From NCBI GenBank assembly GCA_015499995.1, contig JADNRV010000105.1:124001-188000 (forward strand): a stretch of DNA of 64,000 nucleotides, given 5' to 3'. Shown here piece by piece: positions 22,911 to 34,439 of this stretch. The translations under genes were made by a program, and so were the position numbers. Numbering within the stretch: the first letter of the stretch is position 1; each line of letters starts with the position of its first letter. This DNA is from Flammula alnicola. Lineage: Eukaryota > Basidiomycota > Agaricomycetes > Agaricales > Strophariaceae. Below the pieces are notes generated by a model that searched no databases, was not told the DNA's origin, and was given only the letters and a program-made list of their open reading frames with translations.

Positions 22911-23694
22911 TTAAACTCGTCGTCGAACTTGATAACCCATGGTGTTCTTCATCCTTCTCACTTCTTCCTTGCTCTTCGGGTTTGCCCATGTATTTCCTCG
23001 AGTCCTCCCTGTCTCTTCAAAGCGTCGAACATCTTGAACCAAGTGGTCAACATCACGGCCGACATCACGTTCCACAACGGACTTCATCCAAATGCGGCCA
23101 TCATGAGTGGAACTCGAAGCCTGCGACTCGAAAATATCTGCGGCGCGTCGAAATGCTTCTGCACGGGCAAGTAGATGTTGGCTGTATCCGTCGATCTAGA
23201 AAGATATAGGGTAATAGTAAGTTTGACCATTCAATTTTTCTAAATTCAGTTTGAAGTCCAAAACATACCTCTTCCTCGTCGTCAGTTCCATATTCAATCG
23301 GCGAAGAACTGCGCAAATTTTGGGCTGGACTTGCAGGCGGAGGAGATGACATTGATAAATCAATTATCTCAGGTGGAGGGGCGACCATGCCAGCCGAAGG
23401 AGCGCCAGTCGAGTGAGTCGATTCCTGAGTTTCAGATGTCGCCGCGCATTTCCGGAGATAGGATGTCTGAGATGTCAACGCGCTAATAGTCTTGACCTCA
23501 GTTTCACTTGCGGATAACGCGTCCAAGAACGCATCCAGGTTGACTACCGACATGTTAAAAAAGTCCGCGATGTCATCGATTTCGGCATCTTCTTTGTCGG
23601 AAACTTCTTCATCTGGTTGGTTTTCCTTGTTCTTCTTGCTTGCAAAGGCCCTCCTCTTCTTTTCTAGGCATTCTTGGCATGTCAAGGAGAACAT
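22911..23694 (-). CDS. Two-exon 236-aa protein of unknown function
   Basis: Exons 23694-23269 and 23195-22911 join in phase across a 73-bp intron (GTATGT...TTTCTAG). The N-terminus is CQECLEKKRRAFASKKNKEN, followed by an acidic stretch (DEEVSDKEDAEIDD). The second exon is helical and charged (ARAEAFRRAADIFESQ, WMKSVVERDVGRDVDHL) and ends NTMGYQVRRRV. The paired Cys in a basic N-terminus resembles the start of some agaricomycete transposon proteins, but I cannot name the family. It may be a truncated transposon gene that has kept a stop codon. Confidence 0.5.
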
Positions 23695-23699
23695 CGGAC

Positions 23700-24170
23700 C
23701 GCGAGAGAAACGCGCTAATTATGGATTGTACGTGAGATTGATGCGTGTTGTGGTCCAAATATTAAATAAATTACAGCAGTTCCGGAAACTAATGAGATTC
23801 CAAAGTTTTTTTCCATAATGCGCATGCGCATGCGCACGCGTGATTTCCTTTTTGGGATTGAGTGGATTACGAGTCCTATTTATAGGAATCGTTCTTTTTA
23901 CCGAACCCACCCAGAAAAAAAACCGTAACGGTGAAACACCGCGCGAATATGTTTCCTAATGAGAGTGATGGCATCACTGATTATTATTGCGAGCTGCGCT
24001 CGCAATCATTCTCTAAGGGCTGGAGGCCCGGACAAACAAAGCCAAACTTTCCGATGCAAAAAGTGACCCAATTTTCAGCCCATGTTGCGTGCGTTATATC
24101 TCAATTGTTATTGCCCCTCTTCCTTTGAAATCTTGGGATTGGATGGGTTTTCATGTATTGTATCAACGTA
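23700..24170. other. Non-coding stretch with alternating CG/CA tract
   Basis: GCGCATGCGCATGCGCACGC at 23819-23840 is an alternating purine-pyrimidine tract with Z-DNA-forming potential. No gene seen. Confidence 0.4.
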
Positions 24171-25560
24171 TCCTAAAAGATTTTCGTCTTTCTTTCGTGT
24201 TCAGAGGCCCACAAAAATTCAGTGTCACACGCTACTAGACTAGTAGTACTAGTATTAGGATGGCGAAGCGAGCGCCCCCGCAGGTCTGCGGATACGTAAT
24301 ATAATCGTTCAAGTACCAGCGCGATGTTATGCATCACCGACCTCTGCATCCCCAGCCACACGTCTCCGACCTGGCCACCACGCTCACCACCGTGTCTTGC
24401 AGATGCCGCCTACACCCTGCGGCATGCGCTGCATTCCCAAATGCCATCGCCGCACGACATCCGCTCTGACCACCCACCGATGCACATCTGAACTACGGCC
24501 ACACCCCTCGACGCCAGTAACCCTTACAGCCTGTGCCGCTCGTTCCCAAAGCGTCACCCAGTGAGCCATGAGGGCTCATCAGCACCGTTTCACGTCATCA
24601 GCAAGCCGGCTACGGAACCCGACGACACCAGCGAGGAAGGGCGCCAGGAGGAAGAGGGAGCCGATGGAGTGCGACAGGTGTGTGGCCACCACCCCCTACC
24701 CTGCTGCTAAACCCGGCCGCCCCCGTTTCCTGCAGATGTGGACACCGTGGCCCATGGGTACCCGCCCGACATCTGGGAAACGAAACCAAGTATATGGCGA
24801 ATCAGCCTGTACGACCCCACTAATGCCCCCATCCCCTCCATTTTCATTTAGAACTGGCCTCGAGGCCATCCTCTCACCCGTGGTTGCCCCCTTCCTTTCG
24901 TTCGACCAAAGAAAAACCGACGCCATCATAATCTCCGCCCTCTGGGTTCCGAATCAACCTCGCACTTCACGGAGCAGCCACAGGATCGTGCCCTGCATAT
25001 GCAAACCCCGACATCGACCACGAACATGGATGCCCCAAGAGTATCAGACAGGTAGCACGCCCTCAACCCCATCCTTTCACTCTGCACGACCCTGCTAACC
25101 ACATACCCTCCATTTCTTTGTGTAGGATGCGCCCGTGGCCGCTGTGCCCTCCCCACCTTCGACCACACGGACTATCCCAGAACATGCAGTGACACGCGAC
25201 CCACGGCGACGATGAACAACGCCAGAAATCGCGCCGCTGGAAGGATTTTGGGGAACCGTACCTATCACCCACACCGCATACCGTGCCTTTTATCGACCGG
25301 AACAGAGCTCCAGATCGCAGCCTCGCCCTCCCTCGATAACGCGAGTATGCACAGCGCCGACATCGGACACTGAACCTCCACAAACCCACTCACCGTGGAG
25401 CAGCCGTAAGCCCCTACTCACGCCTATAATTTTGACACCGCGATCACTGAGCCATGCCTTCGACTTCCACAACCACCCCACTCGATGCCACAGCTTCCCC
25501 TGCATTCCTTCAACAAGTGCCTGGGGCTCGTAGTATTTATTTTACGTCTCAGATGTACTA
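24170..25560. other. GC-rich non-coding stretch
   Basis: Open frames on both strands are composition-driven: rich in Cys, Trp, Arg or Pro and overlapping antisense. No motif or splice pattern supports a gene. Confidence 0.4.
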
Positions 25561-25639
25561 GATATTTTTCAATATAATTATTTGACTATTCCTATAATTT
25601 GAATGAATTTCTACCAAGGCTTTCCTTCCGAATGTGTAG

Positions 25640-25846
25640 TGTATGGATGTGGGTGTGAGGGTCGAAGGCGCAGAGGTGCAGGTGTGGGCGGACGTTCCAC
25701 ACAGCCCTCGTCGGCGTCGCCTATCAACCCCCCTGCGCGCCTGCCCCCGTCGCCCATCGGTGCTGCTCATCCGTCTCCTCCGGGGTATGCGACGATGTTC
25801 GCACCATCGAGTTTGGGCGATCGCAAGAGGAGGCTAGGGGAGTGAA
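25640..25846 (+). other. Possible decayed coding remnant
   Basis: A short Pro-rich open frame ends YATMFAPSSLGDRKRRLGE just before the minisatellite. It looks protein-like but is isolated and cannot be assigned. Confidence 0.2.
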
Positions 25847-25861
25847 TGGGTTCAAGAACGC

Positions 25862-26130
25862 ATGGGTGCGTGGGCGCAAGGAGGCAAGGGTGCGTGGGCG
25901 CAAGGAGGCAAGGGCGCGTGGGCGCAAGGAGGCAAGGGCGCGTGGGCGCGTGGGTGCATGGGAGCAGGATGCATAGGTACGCGTGCAGGTGCGAGGAAGC
26001 AAGGGCGCGTGGGTGCATGTGAGCAGGGGTGCATGGGAGCGGGTGCAGGTGCAAAGAAGCAAGGGCGCGTGGGTGCATGGGAGCGGGGTGCATGGGAGCG
26101 GGGTGCATGGGTACGGGTGCAGGTCCATGG
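25862..26130. repeat. G-rich minisatellite
   Basis: About four head-to-tail copies of a 24-bp unit (GTGCGTGGGCGCAAGGAGGC followed by AAGG) grade into degenerate copies built on GTGCATGGGAGCGGG. All long open frames across it are repeat artefacts. Confidence 0.85.
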
Positions 26131-26329
26131 GTGCAGGTGGCAGGTTGTGCCGGAACCGGTATTGGTGTGTAAAGTGGTATGTAAAGGGTGTGTCAGTGCT
26201 CTGCAGACTGTCGGGCTGAGTGGTAATCGACTAACCTTTGAAACGTTACCGCTCAGCGGCTCGCTGCTTGACGTTACATGTATTCGAGTTCTCGTGGCAT
26301 GTTTATGGCGAGGTTGGATGGTCTAGGAA

Positions 26330-26730
26330 ATGGTGGTGGACGTAGGTGGCAGATTGGGGTTGGCAGTTGGTGGGATTCATTCTCGGTGTGGCTCAGAGTG
26401 TTGGCTGTGTCGGCAGGACGATAACGTGTCACGGTTTCTGGGCGTTTAAGTGAGGTCTCGCACTCTTAGAGAGTGTGTGTTGACTAGGAGAGGGCCAGTT
26501 GGGTTTTACGAGGAAAAGAAAGCGAGACTGCAGGCCGGAGCCTCAGCCTGCTCGTCGAGCACCGTCGCATGGTGGCAGTCACAGACAAGAATGGACACAT
26601 TAGCCGAGACTGTCACCGCGTGCACGAAGACAACGCTCTAACCCTAAACTCATTCTTCACAACGTGATAGAGCCAAATCTGTCGAGTATAAGTAATAGTA
26701 TCGCAGGGCGTCGCCTTCATATACAGTAAT
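26330..26730. other. Non-coding stretch
   Basis: No supported gene. A 63-aa open frame at 26450-26641 has no recognisable features. Confidence 0.3.
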
Positions 26731-26818
26731 AGCGTACCACCACGCACCTCATCGCGCACCACCACGTACCTCATCACGTACCATCACGCACCTCATCACG
26801 TACCACCACGTGCCTCCA
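26731..26818. repeat. Short tandem repeat
   Basis: Imperfect tandem copies of CACCACGTACCTCATCACGT and variants, with a unit of about 19-21 bp. Confidence 0.75.
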
Positions 26819-26819
26819 T

Positions 26820-27560
26820 AATGTCCGGTCGGAGTATTTTTCGGGATAATTGAACGGAAATATTATGTCCGGAGAATGGGTGGAACATATAGCAGGATAC
26901 AAACGTCCGTGATATATTCCTGAGAGCCTTCAGCATTAGCTAAGTAAATTCGGGTCAACTGCAACTTTTTTTGCCTCACCAATAAAACATATGCTTTTTT
27001 CCAAGAATGTATTCTCATCCCGGAGGAATTATATTCGTCACCCAAATTCCCGAAGATATTCTCTATTCCGTGGTTTATTTCACTAAGGGGTAAAAGTTCT
27101 CAGGAATATATTCCGACTTTTGGGCAATTCAAAGTTCCTCTCACAAGGTTCACAAAAAATGTGATTTAATTTTTAACAAACTTTGAAGAGCATTTAGGGA
27201 TTTTCTCACTTTGCCACGCTGCTCAAAGGTATCCGGGAATTTCTGAGACTAGAGTCTCAAAAGGATTCGTATCTTTTGCTACTGCAACAGAAGAAAACTG
27301 GACCAAATGGGTAGGAACAGAGAGTCACCTAAAGTGGCTTAGTTTCTGTGGAAATCAAGGTTTACAGTGTATTATCCCACCTTCGGCGTCTGGGAATTAA
27401 GTATAGGATTTCGGCAATTGTCTTTATATACCGGGAATAGGTTTACGTGGTCGGGAAATCGTTTACTGTCAACTATCTATATCCTGAAATTTCATTTGTA
27501 TCTATCCATAGGCCTAGTCTCTCCTCGACAGACTTCGATAGTATATGTGATGTACCTACG
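26820..27560. other. AT-rich non-coding stretch
   Basis: No gene. Several TTCCG/CGGAA words and ATATTCC motifs recur, suggesting decayed repeats without definable ends. Confidence 0.3.
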
Positions 27561-27566
27561 GATCGC

Positions 27567-28484
27567 GATATCAAACATGTTAAGAGAGGACGGGTTCTGC
27601 TTATGTCAAAATGTTGTGTAATAATTTTCCCGCTACCGTTAGGTAGAGGGTTTTAGAGTGAAGGACCCTTACAACTTTTGGCGGGCCATTTTGCATGTGA
27701 AAATGTCATCCATATATAGATATATCATGTGTTCTAACGGTCGGATCATGACTCGAACTCAGTTAACTATCTGAACGACACACATCCTCCTCGCCCATTG
27801 AAATCCTTTGCAATCCTGCTGATGTCTCGAAAGGCCAGAAGACGTTGTATTTGGCCGTGACTGATTAAACTATTGCTCTTCTGAATCCGGAAAATCTTTC
27901 GCGACTATGGTTTTGTCTGAATGTGGCGTGTGTCTGTATTTCGGGGCTTCACCTCAAACGTGCATTCGAACGCGCTCGCCTCTGGGTGAGTACCTCATAA
28001 TCTATATGTTATGAATTGGTACAGTGTTTATTTGTGCTGGCACATACTCGAATGTGATGGGACTGACAGGAAATTGGTGTGTCCTACGTTCAACAAGAAC
28101 TGGTGTAATGCTAACATGCTCAACAGGTCTACTGAATTCAAGGCCACCGACTCCGGGTACTGTCTGAATCCGACGAGCTAATCGAGATACGAGGCATTCC
28201 ATTTTCTTGTTCTGAATTAACTGTACTTGTAAGTAGTCCAAATTTCACCGCTAGCTGACACCTTCAACTATGTCAACCTACCTCTACGTAGTTATCACAA
28301 AATCTGTGCACTTGCGCAGATTTTTCTGAATATTAAAGCGTTGACATTGACAGTCCACAAGTTCCATGAACAAAAAATGGGGGTTGGTAGCGGGCGATGC
28401 CGCTTGTCGGCCTTACTGACTTATTATGTAATGGTTATGTAAGCTTCCTCCTTGCACACGCCGGTCGCGAAAGCGCAGCTTGTA
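27567..28484 (-). repeat. Hairpin-rich dispersed repeat, copy A, with insertion
   Basis: The ends (27567-27630 and 28423-28484) match copy B (35425-35565, inverted) and copy C (48113-48255, inverted). In copy A the block is split by about 790 bp bounded by CCCGCTACC at 27631 and its inverse GGTAGCGGG near 28395. I read that as a later insertion of an unclassified element. Confidence 0.6.
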
Positions 28485-28639
28485 CTTACTAAGTACTTAT
28501 GAATGCAGACTCCAAACCAGTCGTGGGACGCTTTTTATCTAATCTTATCGTTTGATCCGAAGTTTCTGCGAAACTCCTCAAACTATTATGTAATGTCTAT
28601 TCTGAGAATTAGAGTTCGAGTTCAAATCTCAAAAGTGCC

Positions 28640-28700
28640 ATCAGCACACATCGTCCCGATCGTACCGTTGGCGGGAGCTCTACGGCAGGATTTTGATTTT
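28640..28700. repeat. Dispersed repeat fragment
   Basis: CCATCAGCACACATCGTCCC with flanking GATCG matches 46941-46966. The adjoining GGCGGGAGCTCTACGGCAGG matches 33604-33634 in inverse orientation. The region is a mosaic of pieces found elsewhere in the window. Confidence 0.6.
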
Positions 28701-28901
28701 TGATTTCGGATAAAGTTATTTCACCGGTTGCGGAGTATGCCGGGCTGTTCACAAGGTTGTCGGGGATGTGGTAGCTGGTCTACAACGTACGTCGTCTTGT
28801 CGCCTCTCATAATGATATAAATTCAACAAACTCAATATAACACTCTTGTTTGCCACTACTATCTCCATTGTTCTTCCATTTTTTGTTTTATACACAAAAT
28901 T

Positions 28902-29590
28902 ATGTCGCGCCCAACTCAGTTCAAACGTATTGTCGTCAACTCACGACCTGTTGTGACATCGAGCCAGACACATTCAGGACTGAAGTCGTCCCCTTTTCTT
29001 CTATCAAGCCAGGCAAAGGAGAAGCTCTCGTACAATGCACATGGCTCAGCTTGGACCCTGCCATGAGAGGTTATATTCGGGACGTTAGGAGTTATTTGCC
29101 CCCGGTGCAAATTGGGGAGGTATGTGTTCAACAAGGGCTGCAGCAAGTCAGTTATGAGGTCGGGGTTGACCATGTATTTATCTACAGGTTATGCGCGCTT
29201 TGGGTTTGGGTGTGATTATTGAGGTTGGTCTGGGCAGCAAGTTCAAAGTCGGAGACCACGTTAGCGGACCTTGGGGTGTGTCTTTTGACTTTCACTGGAA
29301 TATACGCCGTGTTTATTGATACCCACCACCACGAATAGGCATGACGGAATACGCTGTGATGAAGGACAAAACCCTCGATAAGATTGAGTAGGTCCTGGAA
29401 ATTGGCCATCAAGCCTATAATTGGGCGCTAACGCATAATGCAAACACACATAGTCTTCTTCCTGGTGTTGAGCCCCTCGATTTCTTAAACATGCTCGGAA
29501 CATCGGGTGCGTGGTCCAGATAACAAACCGCGCCTCATGCCTCACCTATCTCTCCGTTTTTTTAGGCTTGACAGCATACTTCATATGTTA
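28902..29590 (+). pseudogene. Truncated medium-chain reductase (NADP-dependent alkenal reductase/CurA type)
   Basis: Starts MSRPTQFKRIVVNSRPV, then needs a one-base correction to continue DIEPDTFRTEVVPF, LSLDPAMRGYIRD and SYLPPVQIGE. After an intron (GTATGT...CTACAG) comes VMRALGLGVIIEV and FKVGDHVSGPWG, then a second intron and MTEYAVMKDK. This order is the N-terminal half of zinc-independent medium-chain dehydrogenase/reductases, which reduce alpha,beta-unsaturated carbonyls with NADPH. The gene stops after LTAYF, where the Rossmann fold should follow, and unrelated repeat sequence begins. It is a broken host gene copy. Confidence 0.7.
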
Positions 29591-29690
29591 GCCCCGGCAT
29601 CTGCCATCTGACACAGATCCGACAAGTCCAAGTCATCCTCAACCTTTAAGTTGCACGCTAAACTTGCGCTAAACACTGAATTATGTGTTG

Positions 29691-29885
29691 AACTTGAAGA
29701 GCAAGAATGTTCCTCCGCAGTTAGCTTTGCAACCTTCGCCTTCTCGAAATATCTCTTACATATAACGCACACCTGCGCAAAACGCTCTAGAACGTGAAGA
29801 GCAAGAACATCATTCCTCTGCAATTAGCTTCGCAACCTTCGCCTTCTCGAAATACCTCTTATAACATACACCCGCGCGTTCCTCC
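29691..29885. repeat. Tandem duplication, 100-bp period
   Basis: Unit 1 (29691-29790) and unit 2 (29791-29885) share AACNTGAAGAGCAAGAA, GCAACCTTCGCCTTCTCGAA and other blocks. Two copies only. Confidence 0.8.
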
Positions 29886-29889
29886 TGTG

Positions 29890-30240
29890 TGGACTCGGAC
29901 TGGAGGACTTTGTTAGATTGCGCCAGAAAGCCTGGTTTCACTGTGCGTTAAAGTGGCCTGATTTTAGCGCGTGCCAGCCGAAAGTCCTCTTGGTAGTGCT
30001 TGCACGTAAATTTTGCGTAACTACTAACTTAGCAGTCTTGATGTGCGGAATCTGGAACCCCCGGAAGGATGGTTGGATTCATCCTCTGAAGATAGCCTCG
30101 GTATACAGTAATATTGCCTGCTTTTAGTGAGCGCCAACGATCTGTGGCCCATACCCGATTCCCAATAAAACTCTTGGTTCCAGGCTCAGTGACCGCATTT
30201 ATTTAAAGACTCGCGCTCTCATCTTTTAGGACCGTTGTCC
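29890..30240. other. Non-coding stretch
   Basis: No supported gene or repeat. Confidence 0.3.
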
Positions 30241-30379
30241 TCAAAGTCAGACACAACCCACTTCACATTGCTTGATCATGTCTCATAACTGCTACCCAAA
30301 GGGAGAGAACCAGCACACAGCCGCGTCCGTCTGTAAGACACCAGCCCATCATCTTTCTCTGAAATTTACTGAATAAATA

Positions 30380-30886
30380 GCAGCACAAACAGACGACCCT
30401 ACCCTCGCGGAAGAACTCTTCGCATTGCCAATGTGGCTGCTGTCGATGATGTAACAGGAATGTGGTTCGGTGGGGTTGTTCCAAGTAACCGCCGTATGAG
30501 GGATCCTATTGGACACCTCTGTCTTGGTCTCCTTGAGAAGTATTGTGGTGAGTTATTTCACACATATTTCCGACTTGAAAGTTGAAACCTGACCTTTGTT
30601 CAAGAAATACCACTCCAAACCACAACAGACCGCGGAACTGAGACGGCCCAAGTGTGCGGAATTGGGAATGCCCTTCGGTAATGCAATTTCTCTTTAATTC
30701 ATGGTTATAACTATTATATTATAAGCTCTCGATAGGCAAATGCTTCACCACGAATACGATATGAATGTGCTTCTAGCTCCGAGTCATTTCTACCTCAGAA
30801 ACATTTGCAATATCACCATCGAGCGCTCGTGGTTGCGCCAGTGCCTCGACTTCGCCAACAATAGCCACACCGTTCTTGATGATTGA
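30380..30886 (+). pseudogene. Integrase-core-like fragment of agaricomycete type
   Basis: Three short exons read VAAVDDVTGMWFGGVVPSNR, then LGLLEKYC|EIPLQTTTDRGTET, then QMLHHEYDMNV and ICNITIERSWLRQCLDFANN, ending at a TGA. D in TTDRGTET and E in ITIERSW fit the last two residues of a DDE integrase core. The upstream catalytic Asp and the N-terminal region are missing. Similar proteins are common in agaricomycete genomes near mobile elements. Introns: about 30547-30606 and 30680-30737. Confidence 0.5.
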
Positions 30887-31564
30887 CTTGCTCACTATAT
30901 ATGTAGCTCTAGTATGTTCTGATGTCTCAATACTGCTATACTATCGAAGTTGAACATACTTTACTTGCAAATTTTCGCGTGAAGTTGAAGTTGATCTGCC
31001 CTACTTGCAACGGGCCAGAGACATCGATAGAAGGTTCAAGGTGGGAAGTCATTCCCAGTGAAAACGGGTTCCGGGCTGAGCTGGTTGGATCCGGCCACAT
31101 CTGATATCCCAGCTGTGAGCGGCTGTGACCAGCCAATTTCCCCCCTTTCTAGCCACATCTGGGTCGGGTTTCGCTCTCAAATACCAGCGTCAACCAGATA
31201 TTTTGTTTATAACCGGGTAATTCTGGTTTGGTCCGGTCATCTCTGTATGGGGCACAGGTTTTTCTGCGTGCCATGCGTGCATCTGCATGCATGCGTGGCA
31301 CGCAGGTGCACGCAAGTACGCAGAGTCGTCGCAGACGTCACACGATGTCACAGCTATGGAAAGGTCAGATAGGTCAACCATATATCATCCGCCACAACAA
31401 TTCGGAGTGCTTATAAATAGTTTTTGCGTTTAATATACTACCAATAAAATCCATTCTACCTAATTTTGAAGAAGGAGGCTACATGTGGCCGTTTTGGTGC
31501 GAGGTTTTGTGTGCCATGTGCCGTGGGAACGTATCTATTTCAGTGACTGACATTTGTCACGATA

Positions 31565-31665
31565 TGTCACGCATCTCGCAAGTTGCACGCAGCTGCACGC
31601 AGATGTCACGCAGCCGCACGCAACTGCACGCTGCGATGAAAATTATGCACGCAGATGCACGCGAG
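31565..31665. repeat. GCACGCAG-type short repeat array 1
   Basis: Imperfect 9-10-bp units of the form TGCACGCAGN. The same motif also appears loosely at 31265-31325. Confidence 0.75.
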
Positions 31666-32199
31666 TCCCAAGGAACTATATTAGTGGGGATTAATGGACA
31701 TTTCCCTATGTCCACTGAGGATTAGGGAATGTTCCGGTGTTTGGAAGTTTGGAATGCAACCTACTATATCAATCAGTTCAGACCCACCATCTATTATTCG
31801 CTTTCTCCCTCCACCCATCTGGTCATGGTTCTGGTAAAATGGAAATGTCCCAGAATCAAGAAAATACAGACCAAAAACTGAAGTGCCGCTAAAAAGGCTT
31901 TTATGTAGTACCTCTATACAGCCTGTATATATTGTCTGTACTCAAGTACAGTACTTACCCAGTGCTAATTCATGTTACAGACCCTCAAGGATGCATGGCT
32001 TTCTATAAAAGGGTTATAAAAAGGTGTTTATTAACCCATTTAGACCGTATGCCAAATTTCTTTTATCGCGGGAGGGTATGGGTTCCAGAATTCCTCTTTT
32101 GTGAGCAAGGCATATGTGACTCCACCCACAAGCGAGTTGGGGCTTTTGAAATCTACCTACTTAATTCTATGCATAATTTCAATAAATCACTGCTCTATG

Positions 32200-32415
32200 A
32201 CCACTGCACGCAATTGCGTGAACCTGAGGGCAAGATATGGTCTGCACGCAAACCCGCGCAACTGCACGCAGTTGCACACAGATGTGCACGCAGCCGCACG
32301 CAGATGTGCACGCAGGTGCACGCAGATGGTAGGATTACGCATGCAGGTGCACGCAGATGGTCAGGCTATGCACGCAAGTGCACGCAGTGGCACGCAGATG
32401 GCACGCAGATTTCTA
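32200..32415. repeat. GCACGCAG-type short repeat array 2
   Basis: About 18 imperfect copies of a GCACGCAGNTG-like decamer. Overlapping open frames are Gln/Arg/His-rich artefacts of the repeat. Confidence 0.8.
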
Positions 32416-33651
32416 GTGGCCCTTCTGTATGGTATCAAAATCATTTGTATTCTGTTTCTATCCATTCGTACCCGGTTACATCTGGTAAATACTATGCGCC
32501 TGAGGATCCTACTAACAATATCTCCATCTCACCCCAACCCAATTCCCATCGGAGAACTTACTGTTTGCCAAAACTGCCCTCGATCTCCATCCACCGCATA
32601 GAAATCCCTGTTTGAATGAAAGTAGGGTGAATAAAGGTCGAAAATCGCCAACACGCTTACCTTTCACACAAATTTTATGGTAAGTTGGTAATCTGATACG
32701 ATATTGTCGTTAGAACAGCATGAATATAACTACGCGAAAGAAGCGGTTCTGACCGTTACTATCCTCCCACGTAGCCAAGCTTCGAGTGGTGGTTCGTGAA
32801 TGTAGCTGCAGTGTCGATCCAACAGATTGTGGCATCAGAATGAATATGGGCAAGGGAATCAAAGTTACTGACCTTGATAATAAGAGAGGGACTTCCGCAA
32901 GGCTGAATTGGGCCAAAAGCATGAGATGGACGCTGTCAGGAGCAAATATATGCGCCAAAATCAAGGTATACGCGGGCCAGCAGAACCTTTAGCGGCATAC
33001 CTTCTGCTCAGTAACTCAAATCGTCGGGAAATATTCCTGTGACGCAACTCGTCGACCCGAGATTAGCATAACCCATAGCTGGACTGATATAGTATCACGT
33101 ACCTTGAATTCCTAGAATGCCCTGAATCTCGCGCAACGACCATCTCATTGCTCCCTATGTGAAACTGATTGACAGTGAAGCCAGAATGTACTGAAGAACA
33201 TTGTTGAGCACCACCATATTGCGCCATGACAATGCAGAAGGGTTTGAGGAATGGGATATCGGACGACGAGGGGGAAAGCGCAGCGAGATGGTGGGGGTAG
33301 AGAAGAAGGAGATGAAGGAGGGTGTTCAACGTGGAGAGTTTTATGTGGGCAAATTCTGACGGAGGACGAAGTTCAACGAACTGTAAAAGAGCAAGGAAGA
33401 CAGAACTATAGCATCGTCAACCACATCTATTTTTAAACTCTCGACTGCTCAAATTTAGCTCGAATCTGGGAAATCCAGATACGCACGGATAAGACCGGCT
33501 CTGCCCAGCAATTGTTCACCTCATCCAGACCAGCCCGGAACCCGTTTTCACTGGGAGTCATTACTAATGGTTCGAACTTCGGATGTGAAATGCAAAATTC
33601 AAATCCTGCCGTAGAGCTCCCGCCAACCTTACGATCGGTACATATTTGGCA

Positions 33652-34290
33652 GGATAAAACTATTCAGAAACCCCCTTTCTGCGAGAAACCCCGGGTTTCT
33701 ACACTTTAAGCGAGAAACCCCATAAAGTCATTGTTTACATACAAGTGAGCGTGCTTGTTGCCGACCAATGCCGAGGGTGACCTTGCCGTGTGATGCCGAA
33801 CATGTCTTATGAGAGGCATTTCTGAGACCAGTGCCTCTCCTTCAAGTTCCCGTCGTCAATTTCAACCACCACTTGGCCTTTCTTTTATCCTCATTAGATT
33901 AGTATAAATTCTTATGGTACACCTTTGTTATACCTGTTGGGATCCTTTCTAATTCTCTCTTTCAGTGCTTATATTTATCTGAATTCAATCTGCAGATGCG
34001 TCATCTGAATGTTTTTGCTGACTAAGAAGGTGTTGAGGCCTCCAATAGTCCTCTGAGCGCTGTCGCCATCTATCAGTGAAGACAGAAAACCACCCATGCA
34101 CCAGCCATTCCGCTCTTATGCATCTTCCGATGCGTTTTGCCACAAAGTCACATGTGGCGAAAGTCGGGTATGTGCTTCGGAGTTTAAATCTCGGCATTTC
34201 TGCCGACGTTGTTTGTTCTCCCAGAAACGGGGTTTCTATATAAGCATTGGGGTTTCTCGCAGAAAGGGGGGTTTCTGAATAGTTTTATCC
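33652..34290. mobile_element. MITE, 639 bp, with 9-bp target duplication
   Basis: Ends GGATAAAACTATTCAGAAAC...GTTTCTGAATAGTTTTATCC are exact inverses, then extend through CCCC and TTTCTGCGAGAAACCCC. TATTTGGCA flanks both sides (33643-33651 and 34291-34299). A related copy of the insertion site at 46961-47035 has TATTTGGCA once and no insert. A 9-bp duplication points to the Mutator superfamily. Confidence 0.85.
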
Positions 34291-34420
34291 TATTTGGCAT
34301 TGTCTGGATCAATAAATAAATAAACCGCTGAGGAACAACGCCAGAGTATCGTAGAGTTAGGTTCGGAACAAGCCTCCCTACTCTTTTAGGACATTGTTTG
34401 TTTGTATGTATATTGAATTC
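34291..34420. repeat. Dispersed repeat flanking the MITE
   Basis: GTCTGGATCAATAAATAAAT and the next 50 bases match 46982-47045. A hairpin (GCCTCCCTAC...GTAGGGAGGC) at about 34372-34441 follows. Confidence 0.65.
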
Positions 34421-34439
34421 ACATTTCCCGTAGGGAGGC

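Larger units (their letters stand above)
31054..33555. mobile_element. Non-autonomous inverted-end element, 2.5 kb
   Basis: The left end begins CCCAGTGAAAACGGGTTCCG and continues GGCTG. The right end is the exact inverse of those 25 bases. AGTCATT directly flanks both ends (31047-31053 and 33556-33562), consistent with a 7-9-bp target duplication. The interior has no transposase but holds two arrays of CACGCAG-type repeats. Ends and duplication are read from the sequence; the superfamily is uncertain. Confidence 0.65.

Noticed and set aside
25724..26326. Long open frames of Cys/Thr/Pro/His-rich or Gly/Ala/Trp-rich protein on both strands
   Set aside because: They are translations of the G-rich 24-bp minisatellite; the periodic composition has no independent support.
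32200..32415. CRISPR-like array
   Set aside because: Units are about 10 bp without regular unique spacers, in a eukaryotic setting.
32101..32615. Frames of 166 and 227 aa over the GCACGCAG array
   Set aside because: Composition is imposed by the repeat; no motif or splice pattern.
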